In this document: positions 10,160 through 19,065 of the stretch, one piece after another
Layout of the letters: each line of letters opens with the position of its first letter
Position numbering within the stretch: the stretch's first letter is position 1
Notes under the pieces: model-generated
Database searches by the model: none
Told to the model about the DNA's origin: nothing
The model's input: only the letters and a program-made list of their open reading frames with translations
DNA from: Sediminicola sp. YIK13
GTDB taxonomy: Bacteria > Bacteroidota > Bacteroidia > Flavobacteriales > Flavobacteriaceae
NCBI RefSeq assembly: GCF_001430825.1
Contig: NZ_CP010535.1
Coordinates: 724,501-788,500 of the forward strand
Reading direction: 5' to 3'
DNA length: 64,000 nt
Program-made: the position numbers and the translations under genes

Positions 10160-10431
10160 TATTTTTTTGAATTTTTTCAGGGGTAAATATTTACCCCTTT
10201 GTTATATAAGATTTAAGGACCTTAGAGCCAAACTTAGCTTTATCCCTTCGTATATTTGTCACACATCAGATCTTATCCTAGTGTTCAAAATGTTTTTGAG
10301 AAAATAGGGGTAGTATTGTGAATTGCGATTGCCAAGTAAAAACATGTAAAATTTAGGCCTGTGTTGTTAGGAATAGAGAACGAGTTTTCAACACTTACAG
10401 TTTTTGTATAGCACATTAATTAGAATTAAAA
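10160..10431. other. Intergenic gap before the nitroreductase
   Basis: AT-rich stretch between the tRNA promoter and the nitroreductase start. I see no ORF, RNA structure, repeat or convincing TAnnTTTG element here; the nitroreductase promoter must lie in it but cannot be placed. Confidence 0.5.
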
Positions 10432-11073
10432 ATGAAGGACAGTATTAAAAATTTGGAATGGCGTTATGCCGTAAAAAAGTTTGATTCAGAAAAAATACTT
10501 TCAGACGATAAATTAGAACGGTTAAAAAAAGCGTTCAATTTAACGGCTACCTCATACGGGTTACAACCTATTCGAATGGTAGTTGTTCAGAACAAGGAAC
10601 TACAGGAAAAGTTGGTCGCCAGTTCGTACGGACAACAACAGGTATCCCAAGCATCCCATGTGCTTATCATTTGCATAGAACGTGTAGTAGATAAGGAATT
10701 TATTGTGAAGTATTTTGACCGTGTCAAAAATATCAGGAATACCAGTGAAAGTATCATTACCCCTTTTGAAGACGCTTTGGTTAATTCTTTTTCGAAAAAA
10801 GATATTAAAGAAGTAAAGGATTGGGCAACCAATCAGGCGTATTTGGCCCTGGGCAATTTATTGACGGTCTGCGCTTTTGAAGAAATCGATTCCTGTCCCA
10901 TGGAGGGCTTTTCACCTGAGGCTTATGACGAGTTATTGGAATTGGAGCAATATGGACTTTCATCTGTGCTTGTGCTTCCTGTGGGATACAGGGCCAAAGA
11001 CGATATGTTTGCGGATATGAAAAAAGTAAGACGCCCTTTAAAGGACAGCATTATTTATATATCTAAAGCCTAA
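10432..11073 (+). CDS. NAD(P)H-dependent nitroreductase family oxidoreductase
   Basis: 213-residue flavoprotein of the NfsB/nitroreductase fold, reducing nitroaromatics, quinones or similar acceptors with NAD(P)H through FMN. The N-terminal WRYAVKKFD (10-18) is the classic opening, with R11 and K15-F17 near the FMN site; the SYGLQPIRMVVV segment (41-52) is the family's S-x-x-N/G-x-Q-P-W core. GLSSVLVLPVGY (176-187) is the C-terminal FMN-contact strand. Length is normal. Natural substrate unknown; it has its own transcription start and is followed 62 bases later by an aminotransferase. Confidence 0.88.
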   Translation: MKDSIKNLEWRYAVKKFDSEKILSDDKLERLKKAFNLTATSYGLQPIRMVVVQNKELQEKLVASSYGQQQVSQASHVLIICIERVVDKEFIVKYFDRVKNIRNTSESIITPFEDALVNSFSKKDIKEVKDWATNQAYLALGNLLTVCAFEEIDSCPMEGFSPEAYDELLELEQYGLSSVLVLPVGYRAKDDMFADMKKVRRPLKDSIIYISKA

Positions 11074-11135
11074 AATTATTTAGTCTTTTCAAGTGCCCTA
11101 ATTTATTTAAACTAATTTTTTACGATTTATTTTTT

Positions 11136-12329
11136 ATGCCAGGATTCGAACTTTTTGGAGATAAGGAAAGAGATGAAGTTAATGATGTACTCAATTCCGG
11201 GGTTTTAATGCGTTACGGTTTTGATGGAAAAAGAAATGGCCATTGGAAAGCAAAGGAATTGGAACAAGCCCTTGCAACAAGAATGAAGGTGAACCATGCC
11301 CAGTTGGTGAGCAGTGGTACGGCGGCTCTAACGGTGGCAATGGCCAGTGCCGGGGTTGGAGCAGGGGATGAAGTGATCTTGCCCACCTTTACCTTTGTGG
11401 CTAGTTTTGAGGCCGTTTTGGCATTGGGAGCGGTTCCTATCTTGGTGGATATTGATGACACCCTAACCTTGGAGCCGAAAGCGGTGGAAAAAGCAATTAC
11501 AAGCAGGACCAAGGTTATCATGCCGGTGCATATGTGCGGCTCTATGGCCAATTTAAGGGCCTTAAAGGATCTTTGTGACAAACACGACCTGTTATTATTG
11601 GAAGATGCCTGTCAGGCCATTGGAGGCACTTATGAAGGGAAGCCTTTGGGCAGTTATGGGGATTTGGGTTGCTTTTCTTTTGATTATGTAAAGACCATCA
11701 CCTGTGGTGAAGGGGGTGCCCTTATCACCAACGACGAAAAATATTATAAAAAAGCGGACCATTATTCCGATCATGGCCATGACCACGTGGGAAGCGATAG
11801 GGGAGCAGAGGACCATCCTTTTTTGGGCTATAACTATCGTATTTCTGAACTCCACGCCGCTGTTGGGGTAGCACAGTTGAAGAAACTAGATTCTTTTTTG
11901 GGCATACAGGAGATAAATTATAATATCATTAAGGAGGAGCTAAGCTCTATTCCTGAAATTACCTTTAGGACAGTACCTGAAAATGGGGTAGAAAATTATT
12001 CTTTTATCAATTTCTTTCTTCCTACGGAAAACCAGGCCAGAAAGGTACATGCCTCTTTGTCTAAGGCCGGGGTGGACGCCTGCTTTTATTGGTATGACAA
12101 CAACTGGCACTACCACCGCAAATGGGCTCATTTAAAGCACTTAAAAACACTTGGTTTTCTTCCGTCCAAAGTTTACGACCAACTTCCTGATTACGATAAG
12201 GCAGATTTCTCTAAATCTGATCATTGGATGGGTAGAACCATTTCTTGTCTGATCAAGTTGGGCTGGACCAAAGAGGAAGTGCGCCAACGCGCTGAGACGA
12301 TGGCCAAAACCATTCGTGAAAATCTGTAA
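11136..12329 (+). CDS. DegT/DnrJ/EryC1/StrS family PLP aminotransferase
   Basis: 397-residue fold-type I PLP enzyme. The catalytic Lys is K186 in SFDYVKTITCGEGG, D158 in LEDACQA binds the pyridine nitrogen, and SSGTAAL (59-65) is the phosphate loop. The family transfers amino groups to keto-sugars for surface glycans or secondary metabolites. Here no sugar-nucleotide or glycosyltransferase gene lies nearby, so the substrate is open. A histidine-rich stretch (DHYSDHGHDHVG, about 208-219) and a tryptophan/aromatic-rich loop (FYWYDNNWHYHRKW, about 312-325) are unusual features. It converges on ribBA with a 23-base gap. Confidence 0.88.
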   Translation: MPGFELFGDKERDEVNDVLNSGVLMRYGFDGKRNGHWKAKELEQALATRMKVNHAQLVSSGTAALTVAMASAGVGAGDEVILPTFTFVASFEAVLALGAVPILVDIDDTLTLEPKAVEKAITSRTKVIMPVHMCGSMANLRALKDLCDKHDLLLLEDACQAIGGTYEGKPLGSYGDLGCFSFDYVKTITCGEGGALITNDEKYYKKADHYSDHGHDHVGSDRGAEDHPFLGYNYRISELHAAVGVAQLKKLDSFLGIQEINYNIIKEELSSIPEITFRTVPENGVENYSFINFFLPTENQARKVHASLSKAGVDACFYWYDNNWHYHRKWAHLKHLKTLGFLPSKVYDQLPDYDKADFSKSDHWMGRTISCLIKLGWTKEEVRQRAETMAKTIRENL

Positions 12330-12352
12330 TTGAATATTATTAAAAGTAAGAT

Positions 12353-13483
12353 TTAGTATCCAACATATTCCTCAATGGTAAGACCATAACCCACGATTCC
12401 CACTCGCTTTGTCTGTGCAGAATTGGTCATTAGTTTGATCTTGGCAATATTCAGGTCATGTAATATTTGGGCACCAACACCAAAATCTTTGGCGTCCATA
12501 TCTATTTTAGGCGCTTTTAATATCCCTTTCTTCTGAAGTTCTTTCAGCTCGGAAAGTCGGCCTAAAAGGTTGAGGGATTGCGACTCCTGATTGATAAAGA
12601 CAAAGGCACCTTTGCCTTCTGCATTGATAGCATTGAACATATCCTCTAATTTCTTATCAGGATTATTGGTCAAAGTTCCCAATATATCATTGTTCACCAA
12701 GGTAGAATTGATCCTGGTAAGGACTTTATCGTCCTTGGACCAGGTACCTTTGGTGAGTGCTATATGGATTTGGTTGTTGGTAGTCTGTTTATATGCTCTC
12801 AACCTAAAATCCCCAAATCGGGTGGTGATATTGAAGTCCTCCTTCTTTTCAATTAGACTGTCATGCTCCATTCTATAGGCTACCAAGGCCTCTATGGATA
12901 CAATCTTTAAGTCGAACTTTTTGGCTACTTTCAATAATTGAGGCAATCGGGCCATGGTTCCATCCTCATTCATGATTTCAACAATGATTCCAGCAGGCTG
13001 TAATCCGGCCAAACGCGCAAAATCAATGGCTGCTTCCGTATGCCCTGTTCTTCTCAAAACACCGCCTTCTTTGGCTACCAAAGGAAAAATATGTCCAGGT
13101 CTAACCAAGTCATGGGGTTTTGTCTCATTTTGGGTCAAGGCGATCACGGTCTTGGCGCGGTCCGAGGCGGATATTCCGGTGGTAACCCCGTTCCCCCTTA
13201 AATCCACGGATACGGTAAACGCTGTTTCCAATGGATCGGTATTGTTGTTCACCATCCTATGGAGTCCAAGTTCCTTGCAGCGCCCTTCAGTGAGGGGGGC
13301 ACAGATCAAACCTTTCCCATGGGTGGCCATGAAATTCACCAATTCTGGCGTGACCAGTTCGGCTGCAGCTAAAAAATCACCTTCATTTTCCCTATTTTCA
13401 TCATCGACCACGATAATAACCTTACCGTTTTTAATGTCTTCAATAGCTTCTTCAATTGTATTTAGCTGTGTCTTATGTTCCAT
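12353..13483 (-). CDS. ribB: 3,4-dihydroxy-2-butanone-4-phosphate synthase with degenerate GTP cyclohydrolase II domain
   Basis: 376-residue RibBA-length protein of riboflavin synthesis. Residues 1-210 are an intact RibB domain that makes 3,4-dihydroxy-2-butanone 4-phosphate from ribulose 5-phosphate: DDENRENEGD (27-36), THGKGLIC (54-61), RPGH (128-131), TGHTE with H148. Residues 215-376 align in length with RibA, but there is no cysteine after C69, so the three zinc ligands of the C-x10-C-x-C motif are gone, and the catalytic RQEGRG segment reads NQESQS (298-303). GTP cyclohydrolase II activity is therefore not expected and must come from another gene. It is the last gene of the ftsK-lolA-lptF run (11 bases from the upstream gene). 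Confidence 0.93.
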   Translation of the reverse strand: MEHKTQLNTIEEAIEDIKNGKVIIVVDDENRENEGDFLAAAELVTPELVNFMATHGKGLICAPLTEGRCKELGLHRMVNNNTDPLETAFTVSVDLRGNGVTTGISASDRAKTVIALTQNETKPHDLVRPGHIFPLVAKEGGVLRRTGHTEAAIDFARLAGLQPAGIIVEIMNEDGTMARLPQLLKVAKKFDLKIVSIEALVAYRMEHDSLIEKKEDFNITTRFGDFRLRAYKQTTNNQIHIALTKGTWSKDDKVLTRINSTLVNNDILGTLTNNPDKKLEDMFNAINAEGKGAFVFINQESQSLNLLGRLSELKELQKKGILKAPKIDMDAKDFGVGAQILHDLNIAKIKLMTNSAQTKRVGIVGYGLTIEEYVGY

Positions 13484-13494
13484 AATGGGTATTT

Positions 13495-14988
13495 CTAACT
13501 TTTGGCGGGAGTAAAAATTTTCTTGAAAAACAGTTTGAAAAAATCCGCAATATTTCCAAAACTCATCAATCCTTTATCCGCCGTTGCCCTTCTTGTCAAG
13601 GATACGCCCAACGGCAGCATAATCAAGGTAGATAGCCAGGCGCCAAGGATGGGATGAATATTACCCTCTTTAGCGTAATTTCCTGCAAATACCCCAATAA
13701 AATAGTAGGTTAGGAACAAGATGATGGCGATAACCATGGGCAGTCCAAGTCCACCTTTTCTAATAATGGCGCCCAACGGTGCCCCCACAAAGAATAAAAT
13801 GATACATGATAGAGCCAGGGCGTATTTTTTATGTAACGAAAGGATATGTAGGTTGTAAATTTTATACTTTACTTCTATTTCCTGTTTTTTGCCCTCCACA
13901 GAGGTCAAGATGTTATTGGTGGAATTTTTGGCGGAACTTATAAGTTGGGCCTGTTGCCATTCCTCGTAAAGGTCGATCACTTCTTGAATTTCAGGTGCCT
14001 TGGATTGATCTGTCATAAGAGGCACAAAAAGACTGTCAATGGGCTTTTTATAAGCGGTGGTATCCATCGGATTGGCAATAGGGATAAATGCTCCCATTCT
14101 ATTGGCAATGCTCTTAGAAAAGGACTCGACGGTTTTAATATTGTCTTCCCTCAAGGAATCTATATCCTTGGTAAGTCGGGATATGTTTTTCATTTTATCC
14201 GTGCTCACATCCCTTTCTTCCTCCATGTCCACATTATTGAGTTCGGAAAGGTCTATGTTCATGGTGTAGGTCTCAAAATTTGATTTGGCAAAAGGGAGTT
14301 TCCTGTTATCGCTACTGGACCTTGTTTTTATATCTTCATAGTAATGTCCGTCCCTGAGTACCAGTTGTAAAATATCTGAATCTTCACTGCTTACCAGTTC
14401 CCCAGTTTTGGCCTTGATGACGGTATTGTTGATATTGGTCCTGGATTTCTTATGGATGATGACATTTTCCAAGAAACGGTCATTCTCACCAGATTTTTGA
14501 TCGACCTTAATATTCATTCCGGTACCTTCAAAATCACTAAAGACTCCCTCTGCGATGGCAACCGCCGGTTTTACCTTGGCAATGTTCTTTCTTAGGTTAT
14601 AAATTTTTTGTTCGGATGCGGGAATAATATTATTCGCGAAATAAAAGGTCACCCCACCTAAGAATACTACCAAAACAATGAGGGGCAACATGGCCCTTTG
14701 CAGGGATATTCCCGAGGCCTTCATGGCAGCAAATTCGTAATTTTCAGCAAAGCTACCAAAGGTGAGAATGGAGGAAAGTAGCACGGTCAGGGGGAGTACT
14801 TTTTCCGTAAGATTGGGCATGAGGTAAAAAAGGAACTTACCAATAATGGCAATATCCAGTCCTTTACCGGCCAAATCATCAATAAAGAGCCAAATGGTTT
14901 GAAATATGAAGATAAACATCAAAATGACAAACGAACTGACAAAATTAAAGACAAACCTCGATAGGATGTAGCGGTCTAGTATCCTCAA
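13495..14988 (-). CDS. LptF/LptG family permease
   Basis: 497-residue YjgP/YjgQ-family permease, part of the LptBFG ABC transporter that extracts lipopolysaccharide from the inner membrane. The N-terminus MRILDRYILSRF is the conserved coupling/TM1 opening; three N-terminal helices (about 12-34, 55-80, 98-118) are followed by a periplasmic beta-jellyroll (about 120-380) and three C-terminal helices (about 390-475). ENYEFAAMKASGIS (82-95) is the cytoplasmic coupling helix that contacts the ATPase. F and G cannot be separated with confidence; the central periplasmic region is longer than in E. coli, common in Bacteroidota. It sits 4 bases after lolA, a functionally related envelope gene. Confidence 0.9.
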   Translation of the reverse strand: MRILDRYILSRFVFNFVSSFVILMFIFIFQTIWLFIDDLAGKGLDIAIIGKFLFYLMPNLTEKVLPLTVLLSSILTFGSFAENYEFAAMKASGISLQRAMLPLIVLVVFLGGVTFYFANNIIPASEQKIYNLRKNIAKVKPAVAIAEGVFSDFEGTGMNIKVDQKSGENDRFLENVIIHKKSRTNINNTVIKAKTGELVSSEDSDILQLVLRDGHYYEDIKTRSSSDNRKLPFAKSNFETYTMNIDLSELNNVDMEEERDVSTDKMKNISRLTKDIDSLREDNIKTVESFSKSIANRMGAFIPIANPMDTTAYKKPIDSLFVPLMTDQSKAPEIQEVIDLYEEWQQAQLISSAKNSTNNILTSVEGKKQEIEVKYKIYNLHILSLHKKYALALSCIILFFVGAPLGAIIRKGGLGLPMVIAIILFLTYYFIGVFAGNYAKEGNIHPILGAWLSTLIMLPLGVSLTRRATADKGLMSFGNIADFFKLFFKKIFTPAKS

Positions 14989-14992
14989 CTTA

Positions 14993-15655
14993 TTAATTTC
15001 TTATAATGTAGTACCCTTCGTTCTTGTACTTACTTTCATCAAAAGTAAATAAGGTTTTTGATAAAGGCTGGTCAGTTTTAAAAGAATTAACAGTAATGGT
15101 AGTCTTTGTGCCGTTCTTACCTGTTTCAATAAGTCTATAAATATGCTTAGTCTCAATATCAATTCCCAACAAAATAGATTTGATTTCCGAATGGGTGTCA
15201 ATTGGAGTCAATTTTACAAACTGAATTTTTCTTCCTTGTATGTTTTGAAGGACGTCCCACTCGTAATTATGACCCGACTTGTAAAAAGTAAGCATTTTTG
15301 AAGGGGTAACGGTATTCGCATCCTCAGATTTGTTTTCGATGGTTACCTCCTCATTTTCAGGGACAATGGTATACACTTTTTTACCATCGAACAATTGTTG
15401 TGATCCCAAATAATTGAACAGGTATTTATCGCCCTGAAGGGTGACATCTCCTCTAGTTTCCTGATTGATGTTGGCTTCTGTATTTTGAAGGGCATACTTA
15501 AATTCCACATGGATATTCTTATAACTCTGCACCTTGTTGTATACTTCGTCCAATAGTGACTTAGCCTTCGAAGCACTCTGTGCCATAGAAAAGGTGGAGG
15601 TCAATACAAATGCCAATACAAATAATTTTTTCATCACGTTGTTATTTTTTTTCAT
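14993..15655 (-). CDS. lolA: Outer-membrane lipoprotein carrier protein LolA family
   Basis: 220-residue periplasmic protein of the LolA fold, which shuttles lipoproteins from the inner membrane LolCDE complex to the outer membrane. A cleavable signal peptide ends near SMAQ|SASK (about residue 25). The mature part has the SLLDEVYNKVQSYKNIHVEF opening helix-strand and a run of antiparallel strands (DVTLQGDKYLF, QLFDGKKVYTI, ILLGIDIETKHIYRL) as expected. Two starts are possible: 15655, overlapping ftsK by 14 bases, or the ATG at 15634 (MKKLFVLAF), which avoids overlap. It is co-transcribed with ftsK and lptF/G. Some Bacteroidota LolA-fold proteins have other jobs, so exact role is inferred. Confidence 0.85.
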   Translation of the reverse strand: MKKNNNVMKKLFVLAFVLTSTFSMAQSASKAKSLLDEVYNKVQSYKNIHVEFKYALQNTEANINQETRGDVTLQGDKYLFNYLGSQQLFDGKKVYTIVPENEEVTIENKSEDANTVTPSKMLTFYKSGHNYEWDVLQNIQGRKIQFVKLTPIDTHSEIKSILLGIDIETKHIYRLIETGKNGTKTTITVNSFKTDQPLSKTLFTFDESKYKNEGYYIIRN

Positions 15656-18020
15656 TTTCTAATAATTGATCCAATGCATACATATCAGGCACTAAAACCT
15701 GTCTGGCCTTACTCCCTTCAAAGGAGCCCACAATTCCTGCTGCCTCCAACTGATCTATGATACGGCCTGCACGGTTGTAGCCCAGCTTAAGCTTTCGCTG
15801 TATCAATGATGCAGAACCTTGCTGTGCCACAACGATCACTTCTGCGGCGTCTCTGAACATGGCGTCCCTTTCGGATATGTCATTATCAAGACTCGTGCCA
15901 GAATCATCTCCACCTACGTACTCAGGTAGGATATGCGCCTCAGGATATGCGCGCTGCGATCCAATATATTCCGTTATTTTGGCTACTTCTGGAGTGTCTA
16001 CAAAGGCACACTGTATTCGGGTAACATCATTCCCTTGGGTATACAACATATCCCCTCTACCAATAAGTTGATCGGCACCCTGGGCATCCAAGATGGTCCT
16101 TGAATCAATTTTAGAGGTTACTCTAAAGGCAATACGGGCAGGGAAGTTGGCTTTGATGATTCCTGTAATTACATTCACCGATGGTCTCTGCGTGGCAATG
16201 ATTAAATGTATTCCAATAGCCCTTGCCAATTGTGCCAATCTGGCAATGGGGGTCTCTACTTCCTTACCGGCGGTCATGATAAGATCCGCAAATTCGTCTA
16301 TGACCAATACGATATAGGGTAGAAACTTATGGCCATCATTTGGGTTTAATTTTCTAGCCTTAAATTTGGTGTTGTACTCTTTAATATTTCGGACCATGGC
16401 TAGCTTCAGTAGCTCGTAACGGTCGTCCATTTCAATACAAAGGGAATTCAAGGTGTTGATGACCTTTGTGTTATCCGTAATGATTGCTTCATCAACATCG
16501 GGTAGTTTTGCCAGATAATGTCTTTCAATTTTATTGAAAAGGGTCAATTCTACCTTTTTTGGATCTACCAATACAAATTTCACCTCTGCGGGGTGTTTTT
16601 TATAGAGTAGGGAAGTCAATACCGCATTCAACCCTACCGATTTTCCCTGTCCTGTAGCACCCGCCATCAATAAATGGGGCATCTTCGCAAGATCCACCAC
16701 AAAGGTTTCGTTGCTAATTGTTTTACCAAAGGCAATGGGCAACTCCATTTCTGCTTTTTGGAACTTTGGCGATGCTATTACGGACCGCATGGATACGATA
16801 GTGGCATTTTTATTTGGAACTTCAATACCGATGGTGCCTTTTCCAGGGATAGGGGCAATGATTCTGATTCCCAATGCTGCTAGGGAGAGGGCAATATCAT
16901 CTTCTAGGTTCTTGATTTTGGAAATACGTACCCCAGCTTCCGGTACTATTTCATATAAGGTCACCGTTGGACCAATGGTTGCTTTGATCTGCGCGATCCC
17001 AATCTTATAATTCCGCAGAGTCTCCACAATTTTATTCTTGTTTTCCTCCAGCTCTTCCTGGTTAATGGTTATGCCACCACCAACTCCGTGTTGGTCCAAT
17101 AATTCTATGGTTGGAAATTTGTAGTTGCCCAATTCCAGGGTTGGATCAAACTCTCCAAAGTCCTCCACCAATTTATTGGATAAAAGATCGGTATCTTCCA
17201 CTTCTTCTTTGATCTTTTCCACTTCCATGGCAATATCATCTTCCTCCTCACTTTTGCCAACTTCTATTTTGAAGCCATCGTCTGTATCATCCAATTCCAG
17301 TGGTGGGATATCCTTTTTATGGGTGTAGGTGTCAATGATCTGAGGGGCTACTTCATCCTCAGGTAGTATGTCCCCTATGTCGCTTTCATCTGTTACGGTA
17401 GAAGGATTTCTTTTAAGGTCAGTCGCGAGAGAATTGCTTTTTTGTTTGAAATAAGCGATGATGGCTTCTGGCGTAAAATTGAACAATCGAACCAGAATAA
17501 TCGTCAGTCCGAACAATAACAAAAGAAATACACCAATCTTTCCCGTATAGTCTTGAAGGAAATCGTTCATTTCATAGCCAACGATCCCCCCTAACAAGGG
17601 TCTTTCTTCTGCAAAGAATCCAAGGGTAATTGAAATCCAGATAATGAAGACAAGACCCCAGATCCATTTCCGTACCAACCCTTTTTTGTCAAGGCTGAGA
17701 AACAGGTGCAATCCGGTAATAAAAAATAGAAAAGTGAATATCACTGAGGCCAGGCCAAAACCTTTATAAACAAAAAAATGGCTGATGGCGGCCCCAAATT
17801 TATTTAGGAGGTTCTTCGCTTCCTCGTTACGGTCAGAGAATTCGCTCAAGAGGCTTTGGTCTGCCTGCCATGTAAAATAAAAGGAGACAAAAGAGAAAAA
17901 CAAGGCTATACTGAAAAGCATCAAAAGGCTTCCCAATATTATTTTATTCTTTTTGGACAACTTCATTGACCGTCCTTTTTTAGTAGCGGTAGGCTTTGAC
18001 TTTTTTACCTTTTTTGCCAT
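15642..18020 (-). CDS. ftsK: DNA translocase FtsK/SpoIIIE
   Basis: 792-residue septum-anchored DNA pump that clears chromosome ends from the division site and activates XerCD recombination. Four N-terminal helices (about 28-50, 88-110, 118-137, 162-180), an acidic linker (210-300), then the RecA-like motor with Walker A GATGQGKS (454-461) and Walker B-type VLVIDEFADL. The C-terminal gamma winged helix (about 725-788) carries QRKLKLGYNRAGRIIDQLE, which reads KOPS sequences. Shorter linker than E. coli FtsK, typical of the group. A TAAATTTG -7 element lies 30 bases before the start, so it likely heads the ftsK-lolA-lptF-ribB transcript. Confidence 0.95.
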   Translation of the reverse strand: MAKKVKKSKPTATKKGRSMKLSKKNKIILGSLLMLFSIALFFSFVSFYFTWQADQSLLSEFSDRNEEAKNLLNKFGAAISHFFVYKGFGLASVIFTFLFFITGLHLFLSLDKKGLVRKWIWGLVFIIWISITLGFFAEERPLLGGIVGYEMNDFLQDYTGKIGVFLLLLFGLTIILVRLFNFTPEAIIAYFKQKSNSLATDLKRNPSTVTDESDIGDILPEDEVAPQIIDTYTHKKDIPPLELDDTDDGFKIEVGKSEEEDDIAMEVEKIKEEVEDTDLLSNKLVEDFGEFDPTLELGNYKFPTIELLDQHGVGGGITINQEELEENKNKIVETLRNYKIGIAQIKATIGPTVTLYEIVPEAGVRISKIKNLEDDIALSLAALGIRIIAPIPGKGTIGIEVPNKNATIVSMRSVIASPKFQKAEMELPIAFGKTISNETFVVDLAKMPHLLMAGATGQGKSVGLNAVLTSLLYKKHPAEVKFVLVDPKKVELTLFNKIERHYLAKLPDVDEAIITDNTKVINTLNSLCIEMDDRYELLKLAMVRNIKEYNTKFKARKLNPNDGHKFLPYIVLVIDEFADLIMTAGKEVETPIARLAQLARAIGIHLIIATQRPSVNVITGIIKANFPARIAFRVTSKIDSRTILDAQGADQLIGRGDMLYTQGNDVTRIQCAFVDTPEVAKITEYIGSQRAYPEAHILPEYVGGDDSGTSLDNDISERDAMFRDAAEVIVVAQQGSASLIQRKLKLGYNRAGRIIDQLEAAGIVGSFEGSKARQVLVPDMYALDQLLENEKK

Positions 18021-18049
18021 TAAATCTTATATTCTTATCGGCTAAATTA

Positions 18050-18057
18050 CAAATTTA
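18050..18057 (-). promoter_or_regulatory. Candidate -7 element for the ftsK unit
   Basis: Minus strand TAAATTTG, an exact TAnnTTTG match, between the dgkA stop and the ftsK start and about 30 bases before the ATG. No obvious TTG at -33. It implies ftsK has its own start even though dgkA upstream runs in the same direction. Confidence 0.45.
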
Positions 18058-18083
18058 GTACGGAAGCCGAATCTACATTAGTT

Positions 18084-18449
18084 TTAAAAAATTTTAGGAC
18101 AATAAATGATCAGTCCTATAATGGTTGCTGCAACCGACACCAGCATTACTGCACCTGCAGAGATATCCTTTATTAATCCTATTTTAGGGTCAAATTCTGG
18201 CTGTACAAAATCAGCTAATTTTTCAATAGCAGTATTAAGGCCTTCTACACCTAGGACTATAGCAATGGCAAAGATTTGTAATATCCATTCCGTGTTTGAA
18301 ATTTCAAAATAGAATCCCGCAGCGGTCATGACCATGGCAATAAAGACCTGCACCTTGATGCTGGCCTCTGTTTGGATCAGCAATAAAGCACCTCTAAGGG
18401 CGTAACGCACCCCATTAATTCGGTTTTTTAGAAACGATTCTTTAGGCAT
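18084..18449 (-). CDS. Diacylglycerol kinase family protein (DgkA type)
   Basis: 121-residue three-helix integral membrane kinase of the prokaryotic DgkA/UndK family, phosphorylating diacylglycerol or undecaprenol with ATP. The N-terminal RINGVRYALRGALLLIQTEASIKV matches the surface helix/TM1 entry; the active-site stretch EGLNTAIEKLADFV (about 69-82) with E69, N72, E76 and the KDISAGAVMLVS (94-105) with D95, A97 follow the family pattern. Members of this short Gram-negative/Gram-positive-like branch can be lipid or undecaprenol kinases; sequence alone does not decide. Its start overlaps the tpx stop by 8 bases, so the two are translated together. Confidence 0.88.
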   Translation of the reverse strand: MPKESFLKNRINGVRYALRGALLLIQTEASIKVQVFIAMVMTAAGFYFEISNTEWILQIFAIAIVLGVEGLNTAIEKLADFVQPEFDPKIGLIKDISAGAVMLVSVAATIIGLIIYCPKIF

Positions 18450-18948
18450 TCATTAAGGCTTCTAGGGCAGCCTTATAATTTGGCTCATCCACAATTTCCG
18501 GAACTAATTCATTGTATACAACTTGTCCCTTTTCATCTATCACGACAACTGCTCTAGAATGTAAACTTTGTAGTGGTCCATCGGTTAATTCCAAGCCATA
18601 GGATCTACCAAAGCTACCTTCCCTAAAATCAGAAAGCATTTCAACTTTGTCGATACCCTCTGCGCCACAAAAACGGGCTTGGGCAAATGGCAGGTCTTTG
18701 GATACGCATAATACGACGGTATTAATTAATTCGGAAGCCTCTTTATTGAATTGTCTGACCGACTGGGCACAGGTTCCGGTATCGATACTCGGGAATATAT
18801 TAAGAACCACTTTCTTTCCTATATAATTGTTTAGGCTAGAAGGTGATAAATCTGTTTTTGTTAAATTGAAATTTGGAGCTGATGATCCTATTGTAGGAAG
18901 TTCACCAAGGGTGTTGAAAGCATTTCCTTTTAAAGTAACTGTTGCCAT
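18442..18948 (-). CDS. tpx: Thiol peroxidase, atypical 2-Cys peroxiredoxin
   Basis: 168-residue Tpx that reduces lipid and other hydroperoxides with electrons from thioredoxin. The peroxidatic Cys60 sits in PSIDTGTC and the resolving Cys94 in QARFCG, the same numbering (within one) as E. coli Tpx. I chose the ATG at 18948 (MATVTLKG): the frame opens further to 19014, but the extra 22 residues match nothing in the family and would start inside a terminator stem. Stop overlaps dgkA by 8 bases. The gene is one of three peroxide/thiol-redox enzymes within 2 kb. Confidence 0.95.
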   Translation of the reverse strand: MATVTLKGNAFNTLGELPTIGSSAPNFNLTKTDLSPSSLNNYIGKKVVLNIFPSIDTGTCAQSVRQFNKEASELINTVVLCVSKDLPFAQARFCGAEGIDKVEMLSDFREGSFGRSYGLELTDGPLQSLHSRAVVVIDEKGQVVYNELVPEIVDEPNYKAALEALMNA

Positions 18949-19014
18949 TTGGAGTAGTTTTGAATTTTGTGGTGAAATTATAAAATATATGCATGAATCA
19001 GAGCTTTTGGCCAC

Positions 19015-19047
19015 AAAAAAAGTCCTTCAAATTAATGAAGGACTTTT
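19015..19047 (-). terminator. Terminator after DUF6952 gene
   Basis: Perfect 12-bp stem (AAAAGTCCTTCA / TGAAGGACTTTT) with a 6-base loop; on the minus strand a run of six T follows. It separates the peroxiredoxin-side genes from tpx-dgkA, so tpx must have its own promoter downstream of it. Confidence 0.87.
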
Positions 19048-19065
19048 ACCATTCTGTTTTGGCCA

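Noticed and set aside
12954-13514. 186-codon open frame on the plus strand opposite ribB
   Set aside because: Lies fully antisense to the well-supported ribB gene, composition is that of a complementary-strand shadow (Ser/Val/Ala-rich), and it has no family resemblance.
18949-19014. 22-residue N-terminal extension of Tpx
   Set aside because: Not in the family, and transcription from beyond it is blocked by a terminator at 19015-19047; the ATG at 18948 gives the standard 168-residue protein.
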